The notes below the pieces were generated by a model that saw only the letters and a list, made by a program, of their open reading frames with translations, was not told where the DNA came from and searched no databases. Below, one piece after another: positions 6,541 to 14,011 of a stretch of 30,151 nt of DNA (position 1 is the first letter of the stretch; every line of letters starts with the position of its first letter). The translations under genes were made by a program, and so were the position numbers. Source of the DNA: Alphaproteobacteria bacterium UBA3773 (GTDB lineage Bacteria; Pseudomonadota; Alphaproteobacteria; RF32; CAG-239); NCBI GenBank assembly GCA_002372275.1, contig DFFP01000021.1, positions 1 through 30,151 of the forward strand. The letters run 5' to 3'.

Positions 6541-6612
6541 TCCAAGCCGACTTTCAGTCGGATTGGCAAGCGCAGCTTGGAGGGAACGGAGATACCTCCG
6601 GCGTTAGCCGGA
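6541..6612. repeat. Cluster of short hairpins (palindromic repeat element)
   Basis: Several inverted repeats lie back to back: TCCAAGC (6541-6547) with GCTTGGA (6575-6581), enclosing CCGACT/AGTCGG (6547-6561) and CAAGC/GCTTG; CGGAG (6587-6591) with CTCCG (6596-6600); TCCGGC (6597-6602) with GCCGGA (6607-6612). The composition is much more G+C-rich than the flanks. It sits exactly where the integrase remnant loses homology, like an inserted REP-type or Rickettsia-palindrome-like element. Confidence 0.5.
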
Positions 6613-6658
6613 TGGTTCTTCATTCATGAAAAATTTTTTCAAGCGATTTGTCGGTTAT

Positions 6659-7000
6659 TTAATCAAAATCTTTCTTTAAGAGCAAAATGTATTCTTTTAG
6701 GTGATAAAGCATATTGTCATTTAGGCTTTGTAAATCTGCGATGATTTGATTTTCAAGTTTTAAGCGTGAAAACGGTTTATTTGTTTGCGTTTTACCCGCC
6801 AAAAGCTCATCAATACTGATTTGAAAAATTTGTGCGATATTATAAATCAGCTCTAACTTTGGCACCGTACGCCCCGTTTCTAAATTTGATATTGTCCGCC
6901 ACGAAACGCCCGTTATCTCAGCCAAATCTTCCTGCGTCAGATTTTGTGTTTTACGCAAGGCTTGAACTTTTAAACCTATTTGAAGCGGTTTAATTGTCAT
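6659..7000 (-). CDS. XRE-family helix-turn-helix regulator
   Basis: 113 residues. Residues about 8-62 form a Cro/C1-type HTH: LGLKVQAL-like first helix, LTQEDLAEITGVSWRTISNL as helices 2-3, then TGRTVPKLELIYNIAQIFQISIDELL. The C-terminal half is a Lys- and Leu-rich helix, possibly for dimerisation. Its ATG overlaps the stop of the secreted nuclease gene by four bases (ATGA), so the two are translationally coupled and transcribed from the leader-B promoter. The target is unknown; autoregulation of this operon is a reasonable guess. Confidence 0.85.
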   Translation of the reverse strand: MTIKPLQIGLKVQALRKTQNLTQEDLAEITGVSWRTISNLETGRTVPKLELIYNIAQIFQISIDELLAGKTQTNKPFSRLKLENQIIADLQSLNDNMLYHLKEYILLLKKDFD

Positions 7001-7458
7001 TTTTTATTCTTTTTTGATTTGCTTGTTTTTACAAATTTGTTGCAACCGCCATGTTCTAACATATATTGATTGACATCAATAATTTCAGCGGATTTGATAT
7101 CATCTATCAGAACTTGTCCTAAAATACGACCATATCCGTCTCGCTCATTCCATTTAACATGAACGTATCTGTGATTTTGAAGCAAATTTTTGAGTTTCTT
7201 TTTTGATTGCTTGCCAAGCTTAAATATTTCAGTATAGGGCAAATTGTAGAGTTTTTTTTGAATAGGGGCTCTTTTGTTCATTTTTGTTTCATAACAATCA
7301 ACACCAATCAGCCTGATTTTTGTGTTTTCGTTATGCACAAAAGCCGTGAATGTATCGCCATCGGCAACGTTTATGATGGTTGCAATATATTCATACGCAA
7401 ATGCATTTGTTACCATAAAATTTGCCAGCAAAATGGCATAAAAAACAATTTTCCGCAT
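6997..7458 (-). CDS. Secreted thermonuclease-family (SNase-like) nuclease
   Basis: 153 residues with an N-terminal signal peptide (MRKIVFYAILLANFMVTNAFA). The SNase fold is clear from NVADGDTF, IRLIGVDCYET and ERDGYGRILGQVLID. The Arg and Glu of IRLIGVDCYE and the Arg of YGRILG match the three catalytic residues of staphylococcal nuclease, so it should be an active calcium-dependent nuclease in the periplasm or outside the cell. The C-terminus is Lys-rich. I take ATG 7458 as start; an in-frame TTG lies directly upstream but abuts the AAGAG ribosome-binding stretch. It is the first gene after structured leader B and is coupled to the XRE gene downstream. Confidence 0.88.
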   Translation of the reverse strand: MRKIVFYAILLANFMVTNAFAYEYIATIINVADGDTFTAFVHNENTKIRLIGVDCYETKMNKRAPIQKKLYNLPYTEIFKLGKQSKKKLKNLLQNHRYVHVKWNERDGYGRILGQVLIDDIKSAEIIDVNQYMLEHGGCNKFVKTSKSKKNKK

Positions 7459-7471
7459 CAACTCTTATCAT

Positions 7472-7502
7472 AAAAGAAGACCACCTTTTGATTAAGGCGG
7501 TC
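7472..7502 (-). terminator. Intrinsic terminator closing leader B
   Basis: Minus strand GACCGCCTT (complement of 7494-7502) pairs with AAGGTGGTC (complement of 7479-7487), nine pairs with one G-U, followed by TTCTTTTA. It ends 14 bases before ATG 7458 of the nuclease gene. Confidence 0.8.
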
Positions 7503-7690
7503 GGAGAGTTCAAAATCAAGTCTACGAGTTGATCCTTCCAACCTTTAGAGTAAAACTCCTGTTGTATACGTTGGAAGCTCCCCGACCATCAATCGGGGAT
7601 ATATACATCATCGAGCTTTATTTTAAGCCGACAATGCTTTCGGCGTATATCCTTGTCGCCGCGTAGACAGAGGTTTTGAAGTCCTCCGCA
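7472..7690 (-). ncRNA. Structured RNA leader B with pseudoknot and terminator
   Basis: Read on the minus strand. P1: TTCAAAA (complement of 7674-7680) with TTTTGAA (complement of 7509-7515). Linker CCTCT. P2: GTCTACG (complement of 7662-7668) with CGTAGAC (complement of 7520-7526). Inside lie an extra hairpin, CGACAA/TTGTCG (7629-7658), P3 AAGCTC/GAGCTT (7613-7618 with 7575-7580) and P4 CTTCCAAC/GTTGGAAG (7570-7577 with 7535-7542). TCGGGGAG at the 3' side of P3 (7585-7578) can pair with CTCTCCGA (7508-7501) just after P1, eight pairs with one G-U. The same bases can instead form CCCCGA/TCGGGG within the P3 loop, which offers two exclusive states. A further hairpin upstream (about 7707-7726) may belong to the RNA. 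Confidence 0.7.
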
Positions 7691-7819
7691 CCATATCTCA
7701 GGTACTAAGCACAGGAAAATCCCGTGCCTAACTCGCAATATAAAGCATATTATCTTAAAATTTGATAAAGAAAATTATATGCTTAAGATTTCTGTGCATT
7801 TACATTTTTTAAACGTTGA

Positions 7820-8011
7820 AAGGATAGTATATACACATCGTATATTTTCCACCCAACCCAAGAAATGATTTTTAATACTGACGGTACGTTAACCGTTAAA
7901 TTTAGGGCAGGTGGCGCCAGAGAAATGGATTGGCATCTCTACACTTGGGGTAAACATGTTAAAGTCATCAAGCCCAAAGACTTCAACAAACGCAAGGTGT
8001 GGAAAGATTAA
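7820..8011 (+). pseudogene. WYL-domain regulator, C-terminal remnant
   Basis: The open frame after TGA 7817-7819 reads YTSYIFHPTQEMIFNTDGTL, then VKFRAGGAREMDWHLYTWG, then HVKVIKPKDF, ending at TAA 8009-8011. This matches the end of WYL transcriptional regulators, where a beta-strand DGTLTVKF, an REMDWHL helix and a W-G-x-H-V-x-V-I-x-P-K tail are typical. The HTH and most of the WYL domain are absent, and no start or ribosome-binding site is convincing (ATG 7865 lies inside the fold). It overlaps the stop of the ankyrin gene on the other strand. Confidence 0.7.
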
Positions 8012-8775
8012 TTAGGCAGTTCTTTGCTCTTTTGGTGCGCAAAAGTCAAATAAATGCTTAAAAGGCTGTCAAGCGCCATTCGGATGTTTAGATTATGATT
8101 ATCTTTTGAAACTTGGCGTAAGTTCTCTTTGCCGACATGAAAGAAAAAGAGGCTCGGATCCAGCCCGATTAACCTGATTAGATTCATCGGATTGTCATCA
8201 TAATTTGCGCCGGCATGTAAGATAGGCATCCATCCGTTTTGATCTTTAGCATACAAGTTTGCCCCGTGTTCAATTAAAACATTGACAACATCAATCGTAT
8301 TATATCTAACCGCTGCCATGAGCGGGGTGTATTCGTTATCACAATTTTGATCGTTGATATCATATAGTTTTGTATTGATTAAGTATTCAACAACTTTCCA
8401 ACTTTTATTATATTCTGCTGCCACAAATAAAGCATTGTTGCCATAAATCGTTTTCGCTTTTGTGTCGGCGCCTTGTTTGATTAAATACTCAATGACCTTT
8501 ATATTTTTTGTAACGCGGCAGGCATAAAGAAACGCCGTTTCATTTCCTTTCGCCGGTTGTTCAAGGTTAGCGCCGGCTTTGATGAGCATTTTAAGTATAT
8601 TTAAATCACCAACTTGTACTGCCATCATTAAGCCTGTACGGCCGTTTTCATTTGCCGCGTTAACATCAAAACCGTCTTCAAGCATTTTGCGGACTTTTGC
8701 TTTATCTTGCTTTGTAATAGCTGTAATAAATTTTTCAAAGTCATTATTGTCCTGTAAAACTCGAATCTCTGACAT
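8008..8775 (-). CDS. Ankyrin-repeat protein
   Basis: 255 residues with four to five ankyrin repeats from about residue 40 to 205. Examples are NGRTGLMMAVQVGDLNILKM followed by LIKAGANLE, the YGNNALFVAAEYNKSWKVVEY repeat core, and YTPLMAAVRYNTIDVVNVLI followed by EHGANLYAKD. The start ATG 8775 is preceded by a good Shine-Dalgarno (GAGGAGAAAACCG). There is no signal peptide, so it is probably cytoplasmic, or exported by a secretion system that cannot be judged here. Ankyrin proteins mediate protein-protein contacts and are common in host-associated alphaproteobacteria. The partner is unknown. Its stop shares bases with the WYL remnant. Confidence 0.9.
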   Translation of the reverse strand: MSEIRVLQDNNDFEKFITAITKQDKAKVRKMLEDGFDVNAANENGRTGLMMAVQVGDLNILKMLIKAGANLEQPAKGNETAFLYACRVTKNIKVIEYLIKQGADTKAKTIYGNNALFVAAEYNKSWKVVEYLINTKLYDINDQNCDNEYTPLMAAVRYNTIDVVNVLIEHGANLYAKDQNGWMPILHAGANYDDNPMNLIRLIGLDPSLFFFHVGKENLRQVSKDNHNLNIRMALDSLLSIYLTFAHQKSKELPN

Positions 8776-8950
8776 CGGTTTTCTCCTCTATAAAAAATTA
8801 AAATGTTTGGGAAATTTATATTTTCATTATACCACCAAAAAGAGGTTTCGGCAAGTGTTATGCTTCTATTTTATGTCATTTTTTGACAACACTTTAAATT
8901 CAATATCCTCATTTTAAAATGAAACTCTTGTTTATTTGTTGTGCTTGAAT

Positions 8951-8980
8951 AAAAAATCACTTTTTAATGCGTGATTTTTT
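8951..8980. terminator. Bidirectional terminator-like hairpin upstream of gatC
   Basis: AAAAAATCAC (8951-8960) and GTGATTTTTT (8971-8980) are perfect 10-base arms around a 10-base loop, with T runs on both strands. The interval 8776-9048 holds nothing else that I can support. The hairpin either insulates the gat operon from upstream transcription or acts in its leader. Confidence 0.6.
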
Positions 8981-9048
8981 GCTTGCTTTTTGGTGTACAT
9001 ATTGCTAAAAAGTTTCAATAATTTTTTTATAAATAAACGAGGCTTTTT

Positions 9049-9336
9049 ATGGCAATTGATAATCAGACAATTAAGCGAGTCGCCTCATTGGCACGCCTTA
9101 AAATTGAAGAAAAAGATCTTGAAACGGTTCACGCCGAATTTAACGGCATCTTAAATTGGGTTGAACAACTTCAAGAAGTCGATACTCAAAATGTTGAACC
9201 GCTTTTTTCCGTTAATGAAGAACCTTTGGTTATAAGAGATGACAAGGTCACGGACGGACATCTTAAAAATGAGGTTTTACAAAATGCACCCGAGCAGGAA
9301 TTCGGTTATTTTGCAGTGCCGAAAGTTGTGGAGTAA
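9049..9336 (+). CDS. gatC: Asp/Glu-tRNA amidotransferase subunit C
   Basis: 95 residues, normal for GatC, the small subunit that wraps GatA and GatB in the GatCAB transamidase. Visible family features are IKRVASLARLKIEEKDLE at residues 9-26 and the central ILNWVEQLQEVDTQNVEPLF. The enzyme converts misacylated Glu-tRNA(Gln) and/or Asp-tRNA(Asn) to the amide form. GAGG lies upstream of the ATG. It is the first gene of a run with gatA (5-base gap), gatB and two further genes. Confidence 0.95.
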   Translation: MAIDNQTIKRVASLARLKIEEKDLETVHAEFNGILNWVEQLQEVDTQNVEPLFSVNEEPLVIRDDKVTDGHLKNEVLQNAPEQEFGYFAVPKVVE

Positions 9337-9341
9337 TTAAA

Positions 9342-10796
9342 ATGAATGATATTACAAAATTAACACTTCATGAAACGCGTGATTTGCTGCTTAAAAAAGA
9401 AATGACGGCTGAAGATGTAACTTTAGCTTACATTAAAAAAATGGAAGAAGGGCGAAAATATAATGCCTATGTTTTAGAAACGCCCGAACTTGCCCTTGAA
9501 GGCGCAAAAGAGGCAGATATTCGCTATCAAAACGGTACGGCTCGTCCTTTAGAAGGCATGCCGATCGGTATTAAAGACATCTATTGCACCAAAGGTGTTC
9601 GTTCCACCTCATGCTCGCATATTATTGAAAATTTTGTACCACCTTACGAATCAACCGTAACACAGAATTTGAAAGATGCCGGTGCGGTATGTTTAGGTAA
9701 ACTCAATATGGATGAGTTTGCAATGGGCGGCAGCAATGAAACCAGTGCGTTCGGGCCCGTGGTAAACCCATGGTCAAAAGATAAGCCGCTTGTGGCAGGC
9801 GGATCTTCAGGCGGCTCGGCCGCGGCTGTGTCGGCCGATATGTGCGTGGCGGCAACGGGCACGGATACCGGCGGATCCATCAGACAACCGGCTTCGTTTT
9901 GCGGTATTACGGGAATTAAACCGACATACGGGCGTTGTTCACGTTATGGGATTATGGCGTTTGCTTCTTCACTTGATCAGGCAGGCCCGATGACAAAAGA
10001 TGTGACAGATGCCGCCATGATGTTAAATGTGATGGCAGGGTATGATGAAAAAGATTCGACATCATCAAAGCGTGCGGTTCCGGATTTTACAAAAGTATTG
10101 GGTCAAGATATCAAAGGGCGTAAAATAGGATTACCGAAAGAATATCGCCCTGTTGGTCTCAACAAAGAAATTGAAAAAGCGTGGGATAAAGCTGCCGAAA
10201 TTTTGAAATCACGCGGGGCAGAGATTGTTGAAGTCAGCTTACCGCACGCGAAATATGCACTTCCGGTTTATTATATTGTGGCGCCGGCCGAAGCATCGTC
10301 TAATTTAGCACGTTATGATGGGGTGCGTTTCGGAAAGCGTTTAACGGGCGAAAAGCTTGATGACTTGTATATCAATACACGCACAACTTATTTCGGCAAA
10401 GAAGTCAAACGTCGTATTTTAATCGGAACATATGTGTTATCGGCCGGTTATTATGACGCTTATTATATCAAAGCGCAAAAAGTCAGACGCTTGATTAAAG
10501 AAGATTTTACCAAAGCATTTGAAAAATGCGATTTGATTTTATCTCCGACTTCACCTGTTTCGGCGTTTGAAATCGGGGATAAAAGCATGAGTGAAAATCC
10601 GATTAATATGTATTTGAACGATGTCTTTACGGTTTCGGTCAATTTAGCGGGCCTGCCGGCTATGAGCCTGCCGATCGGGTTAGATGAAAAAGGATTACCG
10701 CTCGGGATGCAACTGATTGGCCGTGCGTTTGATGAAGAAACGATTTTCAAAGCGGCTTATTTAATGGAAAAAGATACAGGATTTCAAAGGAAATAA
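9342..10796 (+). CDS. gatA: Asp/Glu-tRNA amidotransferase subunit A
   Basis: 484 residues, the amidase-signature subunit that hydrolyses glutamine and supplies ammonia to GatB. Lys78 in GIKDIYCTKG, the Ser-rich loop AGGSSGGSAA (residues 152-161) and Ser179 in TDTGGSIRQPA form the Ser-cisSer-Lys catalytic set. The glycine-rich amidase signature runs through residues 150-190. The length is typical. It lies five bases after gatC and three before gatB. Confidence 0.97.
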   Translation: MNDITKLTLHETRDLLLKKEMTAEDVTLAYIKKMEEGRKYNAYVLETPELALEGAKEADIRYQNGTARPLEGMPIGIKDIYCTKGVRSTSCSHIIENFVPPYESTVTQNLKDAGAVCLGKLNMDEFAMGGSNETSAFGPVVNPWSKDKPLVAGGSSGGSAAAVSADMCVAATGTDTGGSIRQPASFCGITGIKPTYGRCSRYGIMAFASSLDQAGPMTKDVTDAAMMLNVMAGYDEKDSTSSKRAVPDFTKVLGQDIKGRKIGLPKEYRPVGLNKEIEKAWDKAAEILKSRGAEIVEVSLPHAKYALPVYYIVAPAEASSNLARYDGVRFGKRLTGEKLDDLYINTRTTYFGKEVKRRILIGTYVLSAGYYDAYYIKAQKVRRLIKEDFTKAFEKCDLILSPTSPVSAFEIGDKSMSENPINMYLNDVFTVSVNLAGLPAMSLPIGLDEKGLPLGMQLIGRAFDEETIFKAAYLMEKDTGFQRK

Positions 10797-10799
10797 AAA

Positions 10800-12254
10800 A
10801 TGACCTATACGATTAAAACTCAAAATAATGAATGGGAAATTGTTTGCGGACTTGAAATTCACTGTCAAATTATTTCCAAATCGAAAATTTTTTCAGGGGC
10901 CTCAACCGAGTTTGGAGATGACGCCAATGAAAACGTGTCGTTTATTGATGCCGGAATGCCGGGTATGCTTCCTGTTTTAAATAAAGAATGTGTGCGTCAG
11001 GCCGTTAAAACAGGTCTGGGGTTGAATGCTCAAATCAACAAACACTCTGTTTTTTCGCGCAAAAACTATTTTTATGCCGATCAGCCGAACGGGTATCAGA
11101 TTACACAATACGAATATCCGATTGTCGGTGAGGGAAAAGTCAAAATTGATTTGGCAGACGGCACGTCAAAAGATATTCGAATTGAGCGGATTCACATCGA
11201 ACAAGATGCGGCCAAATCCATTCATGATATCAACCCTAAAAAAACGTATGTTGATTTTAACAGAGCCGGTGTCGGGTTAATGGAAATCGTGACAAAGCCC
11301 GATTTTTCTTCTCCTGAAGAAGCAGGGGCGTTTTTGAAAAAATTACGCTCGATTGTCAGATATTTAGGTACTTGCGACGGCAATATGGATGAAGGGTCAA
11401 TGCGTTGTGACGCTTCTGTTTCAGTGCGTCTTAAAGGTGAAACAAATTTAAGAGAACGTGCTGAAATTAAGAACGTAAATTCCGTTAAATTTGCCATGCA
11501 GGCGATTGAAAATGAGGCCAAACGCCAGATTGAAATTTATGAACAAGGCGGCACGATTGAGCAACAAACGCGTCAATTTGATCAATCAACGGGACAGACA
11601 AAATTTTTGCGCCTAAAAGAATATGCTGACGATTATCGCTATTTTCCGGAGCCGGATTTACCGCCGCTTGATTTAACAGATGAATATATTGAAAGCGTTC
11701 GCTCTGAAATGGTGGAATTACCGGATGCCAAAAAAGCACGTTTTATACAAGATTTCGGCTTAACGGCTTATGATGCCGATGTGTTAACCGAAGATCAAAA
11801 AACGGCAGACTTTTTTGAAAAAGCAGCTCACGGGCACGATGGTAAAAAGGTGGCCAACTGGATTTTGGGTGATTTCTTTGCACTTTTGAATGCCCATAAA
11901 CTCGCACTTGAAAAATCACCTGTGTCGCCTGAAATGATAGGGGAGTTGGTTGATTTAATTGCACAAAACATCATTAGCGGTAAAATCGCCAAAGATATTT
12001 TCCCCATCATGTGGGAAACGGGCAAAATGCCTTCTCAAATCGTTGAAGAAAAAGGTTTAAAACAGGTGACGGATACATCCGCTATCGAAAAAATCGTGGA
12101 TGAGGTCTTAAGCCAAAACGCCGAAAATTTAGCTGCCTATAAGGCTGGAAAAACAAATTTGTTCGGTTATTTTGTGGGGCAGGTGATGAAAGCCTCAAAA
12201 GGGGCCGCCAATCCGCAGGCTGTCAATGAAATTTTGAAAACAAAATTAGGTTAA
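10800..12254 (+). CDS. gatB: Asp/Glu-tRNA amidotransferase subunit B
   Basis: 484 residues, the subunit that activates the aminoacyl-tRNA with ATP and performs the transamidation. The start WEIVCGLEIHCQI, the FSRKNYFYADQPNGYQITQYE motif region, DFNRAGVGLMEIVTKPD, and the C-terminal YqeY-like helical tail ending in ANPQAVNEIL are all family hallmarks. Its start codon is separated from the gatA stop by a short A tract. Translation probably relies on coupling with gatA, as no strong ribosome-binding site is visible. Confidence 0.97.
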   Translation: MTYTIKTQNNEWEIVCGLEIHCQIISKSKIFSGASTEFGDDANENVSFIDAGMPGMLPVLNKECVRQAVKTGLGLNAQINKHSVFSRKNYFYADQPNGYQITQYEYPIVGEGKVKIDLADGTSKDIRIERIHIEQDAAKSIHDINPKKTYVDFNRAGVGLMEIVTKPDFSSPEEAGAFLKKLRSIVRYLGTCDGNMDEGSMRCDASVSVRLKGETNLRERAEIKNVNSVKFAMQAIENEAKRQIEIYEQGGTIEQQTRQFDQSTGQTKFLRLKEYADDYRYFPEPDLPPLDLTDEYIESVRSEMVELPDAKKARFIQDFGLTAYDADVLTEDQKTADFFEKAAHGHDGKKVANWILGDFFALLNAHKLALEKSPVSPEMIGELVDLIAQNIISGKIAKDIFPIMWETGKMPSQIVEEKGLKQVTDTSAIEKIVDEVLSQNAENLAAYKAGKTNLFGYFVGQVMKASKGAANPQAVNEILKTKLG

Positions 12255-12258
12255 ATAG

Positions 12259-13227
12259 ATGGCAAAGAAAAAAGAACGCAAAATTCCGGAACTTTTGATT
12301 TGGACAGACATCAATAACTGGGCTGATGATTTGGCCGCCATGGTTGTTTTAAGCTATTTGGCAGATCATAAAGTCATTGATATTAAAGGGGTGTTGTCAC
12401 AACTCGGAACATATGAAACAAAGCGAAGGCGCGCCATGTTTGCCAAAGGAGCACTTTCGTTTTTAGGGTATCCTTATGTGCGCGCCGTTCCGGGGGGCGA
12501 TTATCTCAATCAAGAAGCTGAAAGCGATAATCACTATATTGAAAATTCATTTACCCCTCTTTTTGAAAAAGAAGGAACGGTGATATTACGAAGCGGTGGA
12601 ATTTTTTTACAAAATTATATTAAGTCTGTGAAAGATAAAAACATCGTGTTGCTATTAAACGCACCTTTTTCGGATTTAGCAAAATATATCAAAGCAACGG
12701 GGTTGACGATTGCTAAAAAAGTGAAAAAAATTGTCATCATGGGCGGGGTCATCACTTCAAATGATGAAGAAAACAATATTTTTCCTGATTTAGAATCGTT
12801 TAATTTTAAAAATTCCGGTGATGAGGCTGCTGCGTTTTTATTTGATTACATCAAAGTCAATCAAATGAAAGCGATTGTTGTTCCGCCTCAAACGATAAAA
12901 GATATGGCGCCTGACTTTTCGTTTTTAGACTCTGTTACAAACAGTAAAAATCCGGTGGCGCAAAATTTGTGTGCTTTGAAAGATGAAAAAAATCCGACTT
13001 CGATGATTTATGATATGATATCTTCTCTTTGCTTGAGCGAAGGCGCTTTTAAGGCAAACGGCGGCGTTTTAGAACAACAAGGAAAGAGCAATATCTTTGT
13101 TGCAAAAATTGAAGATGCCGGCTTAATGAAAGCCAAACTCAAAGAGATATTTGATGAAAAACTGATGCCAAAGAAAATTTCTTTAAGCCAGTTGTTTAGA
13201 AAAAAAGAAGAAGAGGCAAATGCTTGA
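12259..13227 (+). CDS. Nucleoside-hydrolase-like protein (IUNH superfamily)
   Basis: 322 residues. The start LLIWTDINNWADDLAAMVVL carries a D-x-N-x-x-x-D-D variant of the calcium-binding DPGxDD motif of inosine-uridine nucleoside hydrolases. The pattern TDIxN..DD is closer to the DUF1593/Sde182 type than to classical RihA. VKKIVIMGGVIT and the later PDLESFNFKNSGDEAA correspond to the IUNH core VIMGG...EFN..DPEAA. Substrate cannot be predicted; the changed motif may mean a non-nucleoside substrate. It starts four bases after gatB and overlaps the ZIP gene by eight bases, so it is co-transcribed with both. Confidence 0.75.
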   Translation: MAKKKERKIPELLIWTDINNWADDLAAMVVLSYLADHKVIDIKGVLSQLGTYETKRRRAMFAKGALSFLGYPYVRAVPGGDYLNQEAESDNHYIENSFTPLFEKEGTVILRSGGIFLQNYIKSVKDKNIVLLLNAPFSDLAKYIKATGLTIAKKVKKIVIMGGVITSNDEENNIFPDLESFNFKNSGDEAAAFLFDYIKVNQMKAIVVPPQTIKDMAPDFSFLDSVTNSKNPVAQNLCALKDEKNPTSMIYDMISSLCLSEGAFKANGGVLEQQGKSNIFVAKIEDAGLMKAKLKEIFDEKLMPKKISLSQLFRKKEEEANA

Positions 13228-14005
13228 AATTTTTCAAAATGAAAATTTTTTAAGCGGACTGTTGAACGCTTTATATGCCGGTTTATTTACGGGGCTCGGC
13301 GGACTGGCTGTTTATTTAAAGAAGAAATATACGCAAAATAATATCAATATTTTGCTTTCTGTTTCGGCTGGCATCATGCTTGCCGTGGCGTTTTTTTCTC
13401 TTTTAACACCGGCGATGGGCGAAATTATCTCGCTTTATGACGATATTCATGTGGCCGGTTTTTGGTATTGCGGCGCGGTAATGACAGGCGTTGCACTTGT
13501 TTTTATTTTAAACATCTTATTGCCGCATGAACATAATGAAATGCTTCGCTCTTCTTTTGACTTAAGAAAGGCATGGCTTTTTATTATGGCGATTTCTTTA
13601 CATAAACTCCCCGAAGGTTTAGCTGTCGGGATTGCTTATGGCGCAACAGATGTGATGAACCCCTTGGGGCTTGTTATCGGCGTTGCACTTCATAATCTCC
13701 CGGAAGGTTTGACGATTGCAATTGCCTTGATTGCGGCGGGGGAAACAAAGCTGAAATCTGCGCTGATACCGCTTTCCATCGGGCTGGTTCAACCGCTTGG
13801 GGCGCTGATCGGGCTTTTATTTATCGGTGTTTCTCAAACACTTATACCGCTTGCGATGGCGCTATCGGGCGGAACGCTTCTTTGCGTTGTGATAAGCGAA
13901 ATTTTACCTGAAACATATAACACCAAAAATACGGTTTCTTCCGTTGTTTCCGTTTTTGCCGGTTTTGTCTTGATGTGCTATATCATCATGACAATTGGGG
14001 AATAA
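13220..14005 (+). CDS. ZIP-family divalent metal transporter
   Basis: 261 residues with seven to eight transmembrane segments. ZIP signature helices carry HKLPEGLAVG (about residue 133) and HNLPEGLTIA (about residue 158), the metal-binding helix IV/V motifs seen in ZupT and related zinc/iron/manganese importers. A short loop HEHNE lies before helix IV, a histidine-bearing loop typical of the family. The start overlaps the hydrolase gene stop (ATGCTTGA). It ends six bases before the convergent LRR gene. The metal cannot be assigned. Confidence 0.92.
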   Translation: MLEIFQNENFLSGLLNALYAGLFTGLGGLAVYLKKKYTQNNINILLSVSAGIMLAVAFFSLLTPAMGEIISLYDDIHVAGFWYCGAVMTGVALVFILNILLPHEHNEMLRSSFDLRKAWLFIMAISLHKLPEGLAVGIAYGATDVMNPLGLVIGVALHNLPEGLTIAIALIAAGETKLKSALIPLSIGLVQPLGALIGLLFIGVSQTLIPLAMALSGGTLLCVVISEILPETYNTKNTVSSVVSVFAGFVLMCYIIMTIGE

Positions 14006-14011
14006 ACAGCT

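Noticed and set aside
3990..6620. Duplicate of the tRNA-Thr 3' end as a second attachment site
   Set aside because: Searched by eye for the tRNA 3' end followed by AATAAAATCAAGGG near the integrase remnant and found none.
6405..6629. Overlapping ORFs of 60-85 codons on both strands around 6405-6744
   Set aside because: They are frames through the hairpin cluster and the integrase remnant; only the frame with NHRN and QRYFNY makes biological sense.
7472..7735. Leader B as tmRNA, 6S RNA, RNase P RNA or SRP RNA
   Set aside because: No tag-peptide frame or TTCGA T-loop (tmRNA), no single long bulged hairpin (6S), no conserved RNase P core motifs, and no GGAAGCAGC-type SRP loop. Its plan matches leaders A and C.
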